From contig JBFMAV010000035.1 of assembly GCA_040755535.1 (NCBI GenBank), positions 1 through 40,152 of the forward strand: a stretch of DNA of 40,152 nt. Reading direction: 5' to 3'. The position numbers were made by a program, and so were the translations under genes. Below, piece by piece: positions 23,472-31,013 of this stretch; position 1 is the first letter of the stretch; each line of letters opens with the position of its first letter. Source of the DNA: Aquabacter sp040755535 (lineage in GTDB: Bacteria > Pseudomonadota > Alphaproteobacteria > Rhizobiales > Xanthobacteraceae). Below the pieces are notes generated by a model that made no database searches, was not told where the DNA came from, and saw nothing but the letters and a program-made list of their open reading frames with translations.

Positions 23472-24236
23472 TCAGTCCTTGAACTTGCGCGCGATGGCTT
23501 CGGTGGCGCGGGCCAGAAGGCCGGTATCGATGCCCACCGCCGTGAACACGCAGCCCGCCGCCATGTAGCGGCGCGCCAGCGCCTCGTCACCGGTGAGAAT
23601 GCCCGCCCGGTTGCCGGCGGCCACGATGCGGCGGATCGTGGCCTCGATCAACGCCACCATGTCGGGATGGCCCTGGTCGCCCAGATGGCCGAGATCGGCG
23701 GAGAGATCGCCCGGGCCGATGAACACGCCGTCAATGCCCGGCACCGCCGCGATGGCCTCCAGATTGTCGAGCCCCTTGCGGGTCTCCACCTGCACCAGCA
23801 GGCAGATCTCCTCGTGCGCGCGGCGGTGATAATCCTTCACGCGCCCGAACAGCGAGGCACGGCTCGCCCCGGCAAAGCCCCGGAACCCGTCCGGGGGAAA
23901 GCGCGTCGCCGCCACCGCCGCCGCCGCTTCCTCGGGCGTGTCCACCATGGGGATGAGGAAGCTCTGGACCCCGATGTCGAGATAGCGCTTCAGCACCACC
24001 GGATCATTCTGCGGCACCCGCACGATGGGGTGGGTGGGATCGCGCAGGGTCGCCTGGAGCTGGCCGAGGATGGAGGCGACGTCGTTGGGCGCATGCTCGG
24101 CATCCAGCAGCAGCCAGTCGAAGCCGGAGCCCGCGAGGATCTCGGTGGCGGTGGGGGTGGCGAGGCTGTTCCAGAAGCCGATCTGCTGGCGGCCGGCATG
24201 GATGGCGCGCTTGAAGGCGTTGACGGGCAGGTCCAC
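23472..24236 (-). CDS. HpaI/GarL-type class II aldolase
   Basis: A 254-residue metal-dependent aldolase of the HpcH/HpaI family, which cleaves 2-keto-3-deoxy sugar acids or 4-hydroxy-2-oxo acids to pyruvate and an aldehyde. Numbered from the chosen start, the catalytic His48 is in EHAPND, Arg73 in VRVPQ, and the metal ligands are Glu151 (VQVETRKG) and Asp177 (GPGDLSADLG). The GTG at 24236, behind aaaaggac, gives an N-terminus (VDLPVNAFKRA) of usual length. A TTG at 24254 is a weaker alternative. The downstream reductase suggests 2-dehydro-3-deoxyglucarate as substrate, giving pyruvate and tartronate semialdehyde. Confidence 0.87.
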   Translation of the reverse strand: MDLPVNAFKRAIHAGRQQIGFWNSLATPTATEILAGSGFDWLLLDAEHAPNDVASILGQLQATLRDPTHPIVRVPQNDPVVLKRYLDIGVQSFLIPMVDTPEEAAAAVAATRFPPDGFRGFAGASRASLFGRVKDYHRRAHEEICLLVQVETRKGLDNLEAIAAVPGIDGVFIGPGDLSADLGHLGDQGHPDMVALIEATIRRIVAAGNRAGILTGDEALARRYMAAGCVFTAVGIDTGLLARATEAIARKFKD

Positions 24237-24262
24237 GGGAGAGGTCCTTTTCAAGGAGAAGG

Positions 24263-25762
24263 CTATTCGGCGAGCGCCTGCTTGCGCTTGCGCAGCACGG
24301 CGGGGGAGAGGAGCGCGGCGAGCAGCAGCACCACGATGCCCAGCAGCAGCGCCGAAATGGGCCGGGTGACGAACACGCTCGGATCGCCGTCCGAAAGCTG
24401 CATGGCGCGGCGGAAATTCTCCTCAAGCTGCGGACCGAGCACGAGGCCGAGCAGCAGGGGGGCGGGCTCCACCCCCACCTTGATGAAGAAATAGCCCACC
24501 AGCGCGCAGCCCAGCATGAGCCAGACATTGAACACGCTGTTGGAGATGCCGTAGGTGCCGATGCAGCAGAACAGGACGATGGCGGGAAACAGCAGGCGGT
24601 AGGGGATCTTCAGCATCGAGACCCACACCCCCACCAGCGGCAGATTGATGATGAGCAGCATGAGGTTGCCGGTCCACATGCTGGCGATGACGCCCCAGAC
24701 CAGTTGCGGCTGCTCGGTCATCACCTGCGGACCGGGCTGGATGCCCTGCATCATCAGCGCGCCGATCATCAGCGCCATCAGCGCATTGGCGGGGATGCCC
24801 AGCGTGAGCAGCGGGATGAAGGACGTCTGCGCGCCCGCATTATTGGCCGCCTCCGGCCCCGCCACGCCCTCGATGGCGCCCTTGCCGAAGCGCGAGGGGT
24901 CGCGCGCCAGCTTCTTTTCCACCGCATAGGCGGTGAAGGGCGGCAGCGCCGCGCCCCCGCCCGGCAGCACGCCGAGCGCCGAGCCGATGAGCGTGCCGCG
25001 CGCCATGGCGGGAAACGCCGCCTTCAAATCCGCCCAGGAGGGAATGAGGTCGCGCAGCTTCTGGCTCACCACCTGCCGCGTCTCGGGCCGCTCCAGATTG
25101 GCCATGATCTCCGCCAAGCCGAACAGGCCCATGGCCACGGGGACGAAATCGAGCCCGTCCGCCAGCGCCGGCACGCCGAAGGTCATGCGCGCGACGCCGG
25201 AATTCACGTCGATGCCCACCGTGCCGATCATCAGGCCCAGCAGCACCATGGCCAGCGATTTGGCCACCGAGCCATGGGCGAGGATGACCGCCGCGAACAG
25301 GCCCAGCACCAGCAGGCTGAAATATTCCACCGCCGTGAATTTCAGCGCCAGCGCCGCCAAGGGCAGGCTCAGAACCGCGATCACCACGGTCGCCACCGTT
25401 CCGGCGAAAAAGGAGGAGATGGCGGCGATGGCGAGCGCCGGGCCGGCGCGGCCTTGCTTGGCCATTTCATGCCCGTCGAGGCAGGTGACGACGGAGGAGG
25501 TCTCGCCCGGCACATTCACCAGGATCGCCGTGGTGGAGCCGCCATATTGGGCGCCGTAGAAGATGCCCGCCAGCATGATGAGGGAGGAGGCCGGCTCCAG
25601 CCCGAAGGTGAAGGGCAGCAGCAGGGCGACGGTGGGAATGGGGCCGATGCCCGGCAGCACGCCGATGGCGGTGCCGATCACCACCCCGATGAGGCAATAG
25701 AGCAGATTGTTGAGCTGGAGCGCCGTGGCGAGGCCCAGCAGCAGATTGTCGAACAGCTCCAT
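24263..25762 (-). CDS. tctA: TctA, large permease subunit of a tripartite tricarboxylate transporter
   Basis: A 499-residue polytopic inner-membrane protein with about 12 helices. TctA is the main conducting subunit of the secondary transporters fed by TctC-type binding proteins. The family signatures GIGPIPTVALLLPF (near residue 39) and GAQYGGSTTAILVNVPGE (near 71), and the second-half repeat GGGAALPPF, are clear. It lies 7 bp after tctB and 9 bp upstream of the aldolase region, so the five genes look like one operon. The substrate cannot be read from sequence; neighbours point to a sugar-derived acid. Confidence 0.94.
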   Translation of the reverse strand: MELFDNLLLGLATALQLNNLLYCLIGVVIGTAIGVLPGIGPIPTVALLLPFTFGLEPASSLIMLAGIFYGAQYGGSTTAILVNVPGETSSVVTCLDGHEMAKQGRAGPALAIAAISSFFAGTVATVVIAVLSLPLAALALKFTAVEYFSLLVLGLFAAVILAHGSVAKSLAMVLLGLMIGTVGIDVNSGVARMTFGVPALADGLDFVPVAMGLFGLAEIMANLERPETRQVVSQKLRDLIPSWADLKAAFPAMARGTLIGSALGVLPGGGAALPPFTAYAVEKKLARDPSRFGKGAIEGVAGPEAANNAGAQTSFIPLLTLGIPANALMALMIGALMMQGIQPGPQVMTEQPQLVWGVIASMWTGNLMLLIINLPLVGVWVSMLKIPYRLLFPAIVLFCCIGTYGISNSVFNVWLMLGCALVGYFFIKVGVEPAPLLLGLVLGPQLEENFRRAMQLSDGDPSVFVTRPISALLLGIVVLLLAALLSPAVLRKRKQALAE

Positions 25763-25769
25763 GGGGCGC

Positions 25770-26216
25770 CTACCAGGGCCAGATGGGCACGGGCAAAGCC
25801 AGCGCCTTCACGAACAGGAGCACCGCGCCCGCCGCCACGGCGATGCCGAACAGCAGCACTTCCACGAGCCGGCTTTCCCGGCTGGCCAAGGCGGCGATGA
25901 CGATGGCGGAGAAGGAGGCGAGCGCGAGGCCCGCATCCTCCACCAGAAGCGCGAAGACGGCCACCGCGGCGGCGATGCCGAGGATGGGCCGCAGATGCAC
26001 CCGCGCGATGCCGGAAAACGGCCGCACCAGTCCCCGCCCGGCGAAGAACAGGCCGAAGGCCAGGAGGCCGAACGCGATGGCGCGGGGCATATAGCCCGGC
26101 CCCATGTCCGCCGCCGTGCCGCCGGCGAGCCGGGCGGTGGCGGCGAACGCACCCGCCGCCACGCCGATGAGGAAGAGGCCGAACAGAAGGTCCGGCCAGT
26201 CGATGCGCCGCGCCAT
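25770..26216 (-). CDS. tctB: TctB, small permease subunit
   Basis: A 148-residue inner-membrane protein with four predicted helices, the usual size of TctB. It begins MARRIDWPDLLFGLFLIGV, contains the short loop GTAADMGPGYMPR typical of the family (about residue 35), and ends with a hydrophobic helix. The ATG at 26216 has a ggaaag ribosome binding site, 14 bp after the tctC stop. An upstream start at 26273 would overlap tctC and was rejected. It partners TctA in the transporter. Confidence 0.9.
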   Translation of the reverse strand: MARRIDWPDLLFGLFLIGVAAGAFAATARLAGGTAADMGPGYMPRAIAFGLLAFGLFFAGRGLVRPFSGIARVHLRPILGIAAAVAVFALLVEDAGLALASFSAIVIAALASRESRLVEVLLFGIAVAAGAVLLFVKALALPVPIWPW

Positions 26217-26230
26217 CTTTCCGCGCGCCG

Positions 26231-27205
26231 TCAGTTCAGCTTGATGTCGGCGGCGCGGATGATCTCGCCCCACGCCTTGATATTGGTGGAGAGCCAGGTC
26301 TTCACCGCCTCCGCCGTGCCGGGGCGCACCATGCCGCCCTGCTCGGCGATCTTCTCCTGGATGTCCGGCATCGCCAGGATCTTCTGAAGCTCGGCATTGA
26401 GCTTCGCCACCACCTCCGGCGGGGTCTTGCCGCTGGTCAGCAACGCCTGCCAGGTGCCGGCGTCGTCCAGCGGAAGCTTCGCCTCCTTGAAGGTCTCCAC
26501 ATTGGGCAGCGCGGCAAGCCGCTTGTCGCCGGTCACGGCGATGCCCACCAACTGACCGCTGGTGACGAAGGGAAGGGTCGCCGTCACGCCGTTGATGATG
26601 ACCGTGCTCTCACCCGACACCACGGCGCGCGAGGCCGCCGAGCCGCCCTTATAGGGCACGTTCTTCCATTCGATGCCGAGCGAGCGCGCCAGCGCGACGG
26701 CGGTGATGTGGTTGAGCGCGCCGACGCCCGAATTGGCCACCGCCAGCTTGCCCGGATTGGCCTTCGCATAGGCCACAAGCTCGGGAACGGTCTTGGCGGG
26801 GACGGAGGGATTCACCGCCAGCACATAGGGGCCGAACATCACCATGCCGACCGGGGCAAGGTCGCTCTCCACATTATAGGAGAGGTCGGGGAAGAGGCTC
26901 GGCGCCACGGCGAGCGAGCCGATATCCATGAGCAGGAGGGTATGGCCGTCCGGCTTCGCCTTGGCCACCGTGTCCGCGCCGATATTGCCGGCCGCGCCGG
27001 GCTTGTTCTCCACCACCACCGGCTGGCCCACGGCCTCCTGAAGCTTCGGGGCGATGAGACGGGCGAGAATGTCGGAGGTGCCGCCGGGCGCGAAGGGCAC
27101 CACGATGCGCACGGGGCGATCGAAGGTCTGGGCGGCGGCGGGCGCGGCAAAGGCGGCGCCGAGCGCGAGCGCGGCCACGGCCGCCTTCAAAAGGCGAAGG
27201 GTCAT
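26231..27205 (-). CDS. tctC: TctC/Bug-family periplasmic substrate-binding protein
   Basis: A 324-residue periplasmic receptor for the Tct transporter. A signal peptide covers about residues 1-25 (APAAA followed by QTFDRPV). The Bug-family start RPVRIVVPFAPGGTSDILARL and the VENKPGAAGNIGAD segment are textbook. These proteins bind organic acids through conserved loops and can also take part in signalling. It is the first gene of the leftward unit, with gggag before the ATG, and is 141 bp from the divergent LysR gene. Ligand unknown. Confidence 0.94.
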   Translation of the reverse strand: MTLRLLKAAVAALALGAAFAAPAAAQTFDRPVRIVVPFAPGGTSDILARLIAPKLQEAVGQPVVVENKPGAAGNIGADTVAKAKPDGHTLLLMDIGSLAVAPSLFPDLSYNVESDLAPVGMVMFGPYVLAVNPSVPAKTVPELVAYAKANPGKLAVANSGVGALNHITAVALARSLGIEWKNVPYKGGSAASRAVVSGESTVIINGVTATLPFVTSGQLVGIAVTGDKRLAALPNVETFKEAKLPLDDAGTWQALLTSGKTPPEVVAKLNAELQKILAMPDIQEKIAEQGGMVRPGTAEAVKTWLSTNIKAWGEIIRAADIKLN

Positions 27206-27319
27206 TGGCGTATCTCCCGGGCGGCGCGTTGCGGCCGCGTTGTTTCATTGGGGACCGCGACGAGGCACGGTCCTGAAACGATGTTAGGCGCGCTTCGATG
27301 CGTTTTTGAATTGTTCTGC

Positions 27320-27333
27320 GCATTGATCGATGC
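27320..27333. promoter_or_regulatory. possible LysR operator in the tctC/lysR intergenic region
   Basis: The 14-bp imperfect palindrome GCATTGATCGATGC lies 14 bp before the LysR start and about 115 bp before the divergent tctC start. LysR regulators bind interrupted dyads of this kind between divergent genes. The site is close to its own start codon, which would suit autoregulation, but a T-N11-A match of good quality is not obvious, so this is tentative. Confidence 0.3.
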
Positions 27334-27346
27334 CATTTTTGGATCG

Positions 27347-28237
27347 ATGTTCGAACTCAGCCATCTGCGCTGCTTCGTGGCCGTGTCCGAGGAGCTTCAT
27401 TTCGGCCGCGCCGCCCAGCGCTTGAACCTCACCCAGCCGCCGCTGAGCCGGCAGGTGCAATTGCTGGAACATGCGCTGGGCGTGCGCCTTCTGGAGCGCA
27501 CCAGCCGCTCGGTGGCGCTGACGCGGGCGGGCGCCAATTTCCTGCCCGAAGCGCGCCGCCTGCTGCGCCTCGCGGAGGGCGCGGCGCTCGCCGCCCGGCG
27601 CACCGCCACGGGCGAAGCGGGCTCGCTCACCCTCGGCTTCACCGCCGCCTCGGGCTACGAATTCCTGCCCCGCCTGCTCCAGGACGTGCGCGCCCGCGCG
27701 CCGGGGCTCGATCTCGTCCTGAAGGAAATGGTCTCCAGCGACCAATTGGACTCGCTCGCGTCCGGCCGCATCGATGTGGGCCTCGTGCGGCCCGCCTTCA
27801 ACCGAAGGGAAGTCACAGGCCTGTGCGTGGTGCGCGAGCCTTTAATGCTCGCGGCGCCGGACAGCCACCCCCTGGCGAGCGCGCCGGAGGTCTCCGCCAC
27901 CGATCTCGACCGCCAAGCCATGGTCACCTATTCCCCCTATGAGGCGCGCTATTTCTATGATCTGGCCGCCGCCATCTTCACCCAGGCCGGCGTGACGCCG
28001 CATTATGTGCAGCATATCAGCCAGATCCATTCCATCCTCGGCCTCGTGAAAGCCGGCCTCGGCCTCGCCTTGGTGCCCCGCGCCGCCGGCAATCTCGGCT
28101 TCCAGGGCGTGGTCCTACGCCCCATCGCCCTCCCCCCGCGCATCATCGTCGAACTCCATGCCATCTGGCGCCCGGACAATCGCAATCCGGCGCTCGCGAC
28201 GCTGCGGCAGAGTCTGGAGGCGGTGGCGGGGGTGTGA
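27347..28237 (+). CDS. LysR-family transcriptional regulator
   Basis: A 296-residue regulator. The winged helix-turn-helix is at about residues 1-60 (LRCFVAVSEELHFGRAAQRL and the recognition stretch TQPPLSRQVQLLE), followed by a two-lobed effector-binding domain from about residue 90. It is divergent from the tct/aldolase/reductase unit and is likely to control it in response to a sugar acid or its metabolite. I chose ATG 27347, which gives the normal LysR N-terminus. A longer reading upstream through the tctC region and a possible ATG at 27281 lack family similarity. Effector unknown. Confidence 0.9.
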   Translation: MFELSHLRCFVAVSEELHFGRAAQRLNLTQPPLSRQVQLLEHALGVRLLERTSRSVALTRAGANFLPEARRLLRLAEGAALAARRTATGEAGSLTLGFTAASGYEFLPRLLQDVRARAPGLDLVLKEMVSSDQLDSLASGRIDVGLVRPAFNRREVTGLCVVREPLMLAAPDSHPLASAPEVSATDLDRQAMVTYSPYEARYFYDLAAAIFTQAGVTPHYVQHISQIHSILGLVKAGLGLALVPRAAGNLGFQGVVLRPIALPPRIIVELHAIWRPDNRNPALATLRQSLEAVAGV

Positions 28238-28279
28238 GGGGGGCATAGCCCGGCCATCGCGCCGATTTCCCCCTCCCAG

Positions 28280-28303
28280 CCCTCTCCCGCAAGCGGGAGA
28301 GGG
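28280..28303. repeat. REP-like hairpin, copy 1
   Basis: ccctctcccgc (28280-28290) and gcgggagaggg (28293-28303) are perfect 11-bp arms around aa. It begins 43 bp after the LysR stop and could act as its transcript end, since TTGTCT follows. The motif is of the REP-like class that is often found between genes in alphaproteobacteria. Confidence 0.65.
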
Positions 28304-28380
28304 GTTGTCTGCTCGACGCAACGCAGGACACCCTCTTCTGCTTCTGAAGGAGGGCTTTATGGCCGCCGCAACGCCAAACT

Positions 28381-28404
28381 CCCTCTCCCGCTTGCGGGGG
28401 AGGG
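28381..28404. repeat. REP-like hairpin, copy 2, opposite orientation
   Basis: ccctctcccgc (28381-28391) and gcgggggaggg (28394-28404) pair with a single T-G wobble around tt. The loop tt against aa shows it is inverted relative to copy 1. It is followed by cttttaggg, so it could also end transcription on the plus strand. Confidence 0.6.
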
Positions 28405-28556
28405 CTTTTAGGGCTCGCACAATGCTGAAGACCCCTTCAAGTTTTCGGGCCTCACCTCCCCGCGGGACATCAGCTCTCCCGCTTGTGACGAGGGCTAAGG
28501 AGGCGGCAGACGCGAAAGCGCGGCCAGATGGGCAACGTCACGCCGGGCTGATCGTA

Positions 28557-28585
28557 TTGACATTGTAGATACGGATAAGCATATT
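28557..28585 (+). promoter_or_regulatory. sigma-70-type promoter of the toxin-antitoxin pair
   Basis: TTGACA (28557-28562), a 17-bp spacer, and CATATT (28580-28585) form a good vegetative promoter. Expected transcription start is near 28592, which leaves about 50 nt before the antitoxin ATG at 28644. TATTGAC occurs twice (28555-28561 and 28582-28588), once over each promoter element, a possible operator for the ribbon-helix-helix antitoxin. Confidence 0.6.
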
Positions 28586-28643
28586 GACTGGCATGTCGAA
28601 GGCGCGCGCATCCTCCTCTGAACGCCTGGATCGGGAGCCAGTA

Positions 28644-28934
28644 ATGGTCGCCGAGCGGTCTGCGGCTGCCGATACGAAGGGGAGCATCAATCTACGGATT
28701 GAGGCGAACACACGTCAGCTCATCGACGATGCGGCAGCGGTGCTGGGCAAAACGCGTACGGAGTTCATGGTTGAAAGCGCCCGGCGGCAGGCGATTGATG
28801 TGCTGCTCGACCAACGGCTGTTCCTGCTGGAGTCCGAGCATTACGATGCCTTTATGCATGCGCTCGATAATCCGCCCGCACCGGGACCGAAGCTGCGGTC
28901 TCTGCTGCGCCGAGTGCCGGCATGGCAGAAGTAG
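28644..28934 (+). CDS. DUF1778 ribbon-helix-helix antitoxin
   Basis: A 96-residue antitoxin of the TacA/AtaR type. The DNA-binding strand SINLRIE (residues 14-20) and two helices (to about residue 50, LGKTRTEFMVESARRQA) form the ribbon-helix-helix. The C-terminal part ends in NPPAPGPKLRSLL, the segment that wraps and blocks the acetyltransferase toxin in this family. Start: ATG 28644 has gggag 8-9 bp upstream and lies about 50 nt after the expected transcription start. ATG 28593 is in frame but would be leaderless. The gene overlaps the toxin by 13 bp. Confidence 0.88.
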   Translation: MVAERSAAADTKGSINLRIEANTRQLIDDAAAVLGKTRTEFMVESARRQAIDVLLDQRLFLLESEHYDAFMHALDNPPAPGPKLRSLLRRVPAWQK

Positions 28935-29452
28935 GGGATGCCTCGGAACGCCCCGAAATTGGTCTTTCGGCTCCCGTCCCTCTGACCGCCGAACACGATT
29001 TTTCGGGATTCGACTGCGGCGAACCCGCGCTGAACGACTGGTTGTGTAACCGGGCCTTGAAGAACGAAAGCCGCTTCTCGCGCACCTATGTCGTCTGCCA
29101 AGGAAATCGGGTTGTGGCCTATTTCTGTATCTCGGCTGGAGCAGTCGAGCGCGGGGCAGCTCCCGGTAGAGTGCGTGGTAACGCGCCCGATACGATTCCG
29201 GTCTCGGTGATCGGGCGCTTGGCCGTCGATCGCGATTTTGCGGGAAAAGGTCTCGGCGCCGATATTCTGTCGGATGCGTTGCGTCGGATTGCCATCGCCT
29301 CCCAGAGCATCGGCATTGGAGCCGTGCTGGTCCATGCAAAGGACGATGCCGCCAAGCGCTTTTATCTCCGCTGTGCCGAGTTCATCGAATACCCCGAAGA
29401 CAGCCGCACGCTGTTTCTGCCCATCGAAACCGCCGTCGCCGCGTTTAGCTAG
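28922..29452 (+). CDS. GNAT-family toxin (TacT/AtaT type)
   Basis: A 176-residue acetyltransferase toxin. In this family the enzyme acetylates aminoacyl-tRNA and stops translation. The family start FDCGEPALNDWL lies at residues 30-41, the strand before the cofactor loop is SVIGRLAVD (95-103), the acetyl-CoA loop is RDFAGKGLG (104-112), and the likely catalytic Tyr148 is in RFYLRCAEF. All expected elements are intact, so it may be active. It overlaps the DUF1778 antitoxin gene by 13 bp, as in tacAT operons. The target tRNA cannot be inferred. Confidence 0.88.
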   Translation: MAEVGDASERPEIGLSAPVPLTAEHDFSGFDCGEPALNDWLCNRALKNESRFSRTYVVCQGNRVVAYFCISAGAVERGAAPGRVRGNAPDTIPVSVIGRLAVDRDFAGKGLGADILSDALRRIAIASQSIGIGAVLVHAKDDAAKRFYLRCAEFIEYPEDSRTLFLPIETAVAAFS

Positions 29453-29567
29453 ACTTGAGGAGAGGGCGCGGTGGGGGAAGGCCAAGTGAGCTTCGTACCT
29501 AGTATCGGAAGAAAGCGTCCAAGGCGTCGAAGGCACACCTGGAGCCGCACATAGCTCCCAAGCCCCC

Positions 29568-31013
29568 TCACCCCAACACCTTCCCCCGGTTCATCAGACC
29601 CTCCGGGTCCAGCGCGCCCTTCAGCCGGCGCATGAGGGCGAGTTCGGCGGCGGGCTTGTAGTGGGCAAGTTCCGGCGCGCGGTAGCGGCCGATGCCGTGC
29701 TCGGCGGAGATGGAGCCGGCATATTTGGCCACCACGTCGTGCACCGTGCGGTTCACCGCCGCCTTGTCGGTGCCCTGCGCGATCAGCACGTTGAAATGGA
29801 TGTTGCCGTCGCCCAGATGGCCGAACATGTTGGCCCGGCAGCCGGGCAGCGCGCGGGCGACCTCCGCCTCCGCCTCGGCCAGGAAGGCGGGCATGTCCGC
29901 GATGGGGACGGAGACATCGTGCTTCACGCTCGGCCCCTCGCGCTGCTCGGCCTCGGTGATGTGCTCGCGCAGCGCCCAGAGCTGGCGTGCCTGGGTCTCG
30001 GAGGCCGCGACCACGCCGTCCGTGGCCTCGCCCGCCTCCAGCGCGCCGGTCAGCACGCTCTCCATGGCCTCCTCGATGCCGGAGAGGCAGGAATCCGCCT
30101 GCATCAGCACCATCCAGGGCGCGGCGGCGAGCGGGGCGTTGAGACTGCAATTGCGCGCCAGCAGATCGAAGGAGAGGCCGCAGATCAGCTCGAAGGCGCT
30201 CACCTGGTCGCCGATCTCCTCCTGCGCCCGCGCCAGAAGGGCCAGCGCCGCCTCCGGGCTTGGCACGGCGAGCAGCGCCGTCACCTTGTGGCGCGGCGCC
30301 GGCACGAGGCGCAGCACCGCCGCCGTCACGAGGCCGAGCGTGCCCTCCGAGCCGATGAAGATTTGCTTCCAGTCATAGCCCGCATTGTCCTTGCGCAGAT
30401 GGCGCAGGCCATTGATGAGCGTGCCGTCGGGCAGCACCACTTCCAGCCCCAGCACCAATTGGCGCGTCATGCCGTAGCGCAGCACATTGATGCCGCCGGC
30501 ATTGGTGGAGATGATGCCGCCGATCTCGGCCGTCCCCTCGGCGCCGAGGCTGACCGGCAAAAGCCGCCCGGCCGCCGCCGCCGCCTGCTGGGCGGTCTGG
30601 AGCACGCAGCCCGCCTCCACCTCGATCAGCAGGCCCACCCCGTCCACGGTGCGGATCGCATTGAGGCGGGAGAGCGAGAGCACGATCTGCGGCCCCTCCC
30701 CCACCGGCACCGACCCGCCGGCCAAGCTCGTATTGCCCCCCTGGGGCACGATGCCGACCCCCGCCTGCGCGCAGGCCACCACCACGCCCGCCACCTCCTG
30801 CGCGGTGCGCGGGCGCACCACGGCCAGCGCCTCGCCCCGAAACAGGCCCCGCCAGTCCACCAGATGGGGGGCCATGTCGGCGGGGTCGGTCACGAGACCG
30901 CGGGCATCCAGGCCGGCGGCGAGACGGGCGAGAAAGTCTTCGGAGTTAAGGGCGATGTTCATGGGGTCATTACGCAGGTGAAAGAGGGAATAAGGGTCGC
31001 GTAAGCGCGTCAT
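29568..31013 (-). CDS. FAD-binding oxidoreductase, GlcD / D-2-hydroxyacid dehydrogenase type
   Basis: A 481-residue flavoenzyme of the PCMH/vanillyl-alcohol-oxidase family that oxidises a D-2-hydroxy acid such as D-lactate, glycolate or D-2-hydroxyglutarate. The FAD-binding motif PQGGNTSLAGGSVP lies near residue 97, the second FAD segment is GGIISTNAGGINVLRYG near 165, and the C-terminal part has SISAEHGIG, which supplies an active-site His. There are no iron-sulfur motifs. The ATG at 31013 overlaps the amidohydrolase stop in an ATGA. A second in-frame ATG at 30962 would remove 17 residues. It closes the three-gene unit under the FadR-type regulator. Confidence 0.87.
   Translation of the reverse strand: MTRLRDPYSLFHLRNDPMNIALNSEDFLARLAAGLDARGLVTDPADMAPHLVDWRGLFRGEALAVVRPRTAQEVAGVVVACAQAGVGIVPQGGNTSLAGGSVPVGEGPQIVLSLSRLNAIRTVDGVGLLIEVEAGCVLQTAQQAAAAAGRLLPVSLGAEGTAEIGGIISTNAGGINVLRYGMTRQLVLGLEVVLPDGTLINGLRHLRKDNAGYDWKQIFIGSEGTLGLVTAAVLRLVPAPRHKVTALLAVPSPEAALALLARAQEEIGDQVSAFELICGLSFDLLARNCSLNAPLAAAPWMVLMQADSCLSGIEEAMESVLTGALEAGEATDGVVAASETQARQLWALREHITEAEQREGPSVKHDVSVPIADMPAFLAEAEAEVARALPGCRANMFGHLGDGNIHFNVLIAQGTDKAAVNRTVHDVVAKYAGSISAEHGIGRYRAPELAHYKPAAELALMRRLKGALDPEGLMNRGKVLG

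Larger units (their letters stand above)
28238..28556. other. non-coding stretch with repeated hairpins after the LysR gene
   Basis: This gap (about 400 bp to the antitoxin start, of which the last part is promoter) holds no convincing gene. It carries two related hairpins (28280-28303 and 28381-28404) and a decayed third copy around 28471-28491 (ctctcccgcttgtgacgaggg). A short open frame from 28359 to 28568 begins behind aaggaggg, but its sequence runs through the second hairpin and has no recognisable features, so I do not call it a gene. Confidence 0.6.

Noticed and set aside
26708..28237. A 509-codon frame that includes the LysR gene
   Set aside because: The first 213 codons lie antisense to tctC. 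The LysR N-terminus at 27347 is complete.
28359..28568. A short frame behind aaggaggg in the repeat-rich gap
   Set aside because: It runs through a REP-like hairpin, has no recognisable features, and is Arg/Ala/Pro-rich as expected by chance.
28593..28643. Upstream ATG (28593) and TTG (28584) as antitoxin starts
   Set aside because: They fall at or before the expected transcription start and lack a ribosome binding site. ATG 28644 has gggag and gives the usual length.
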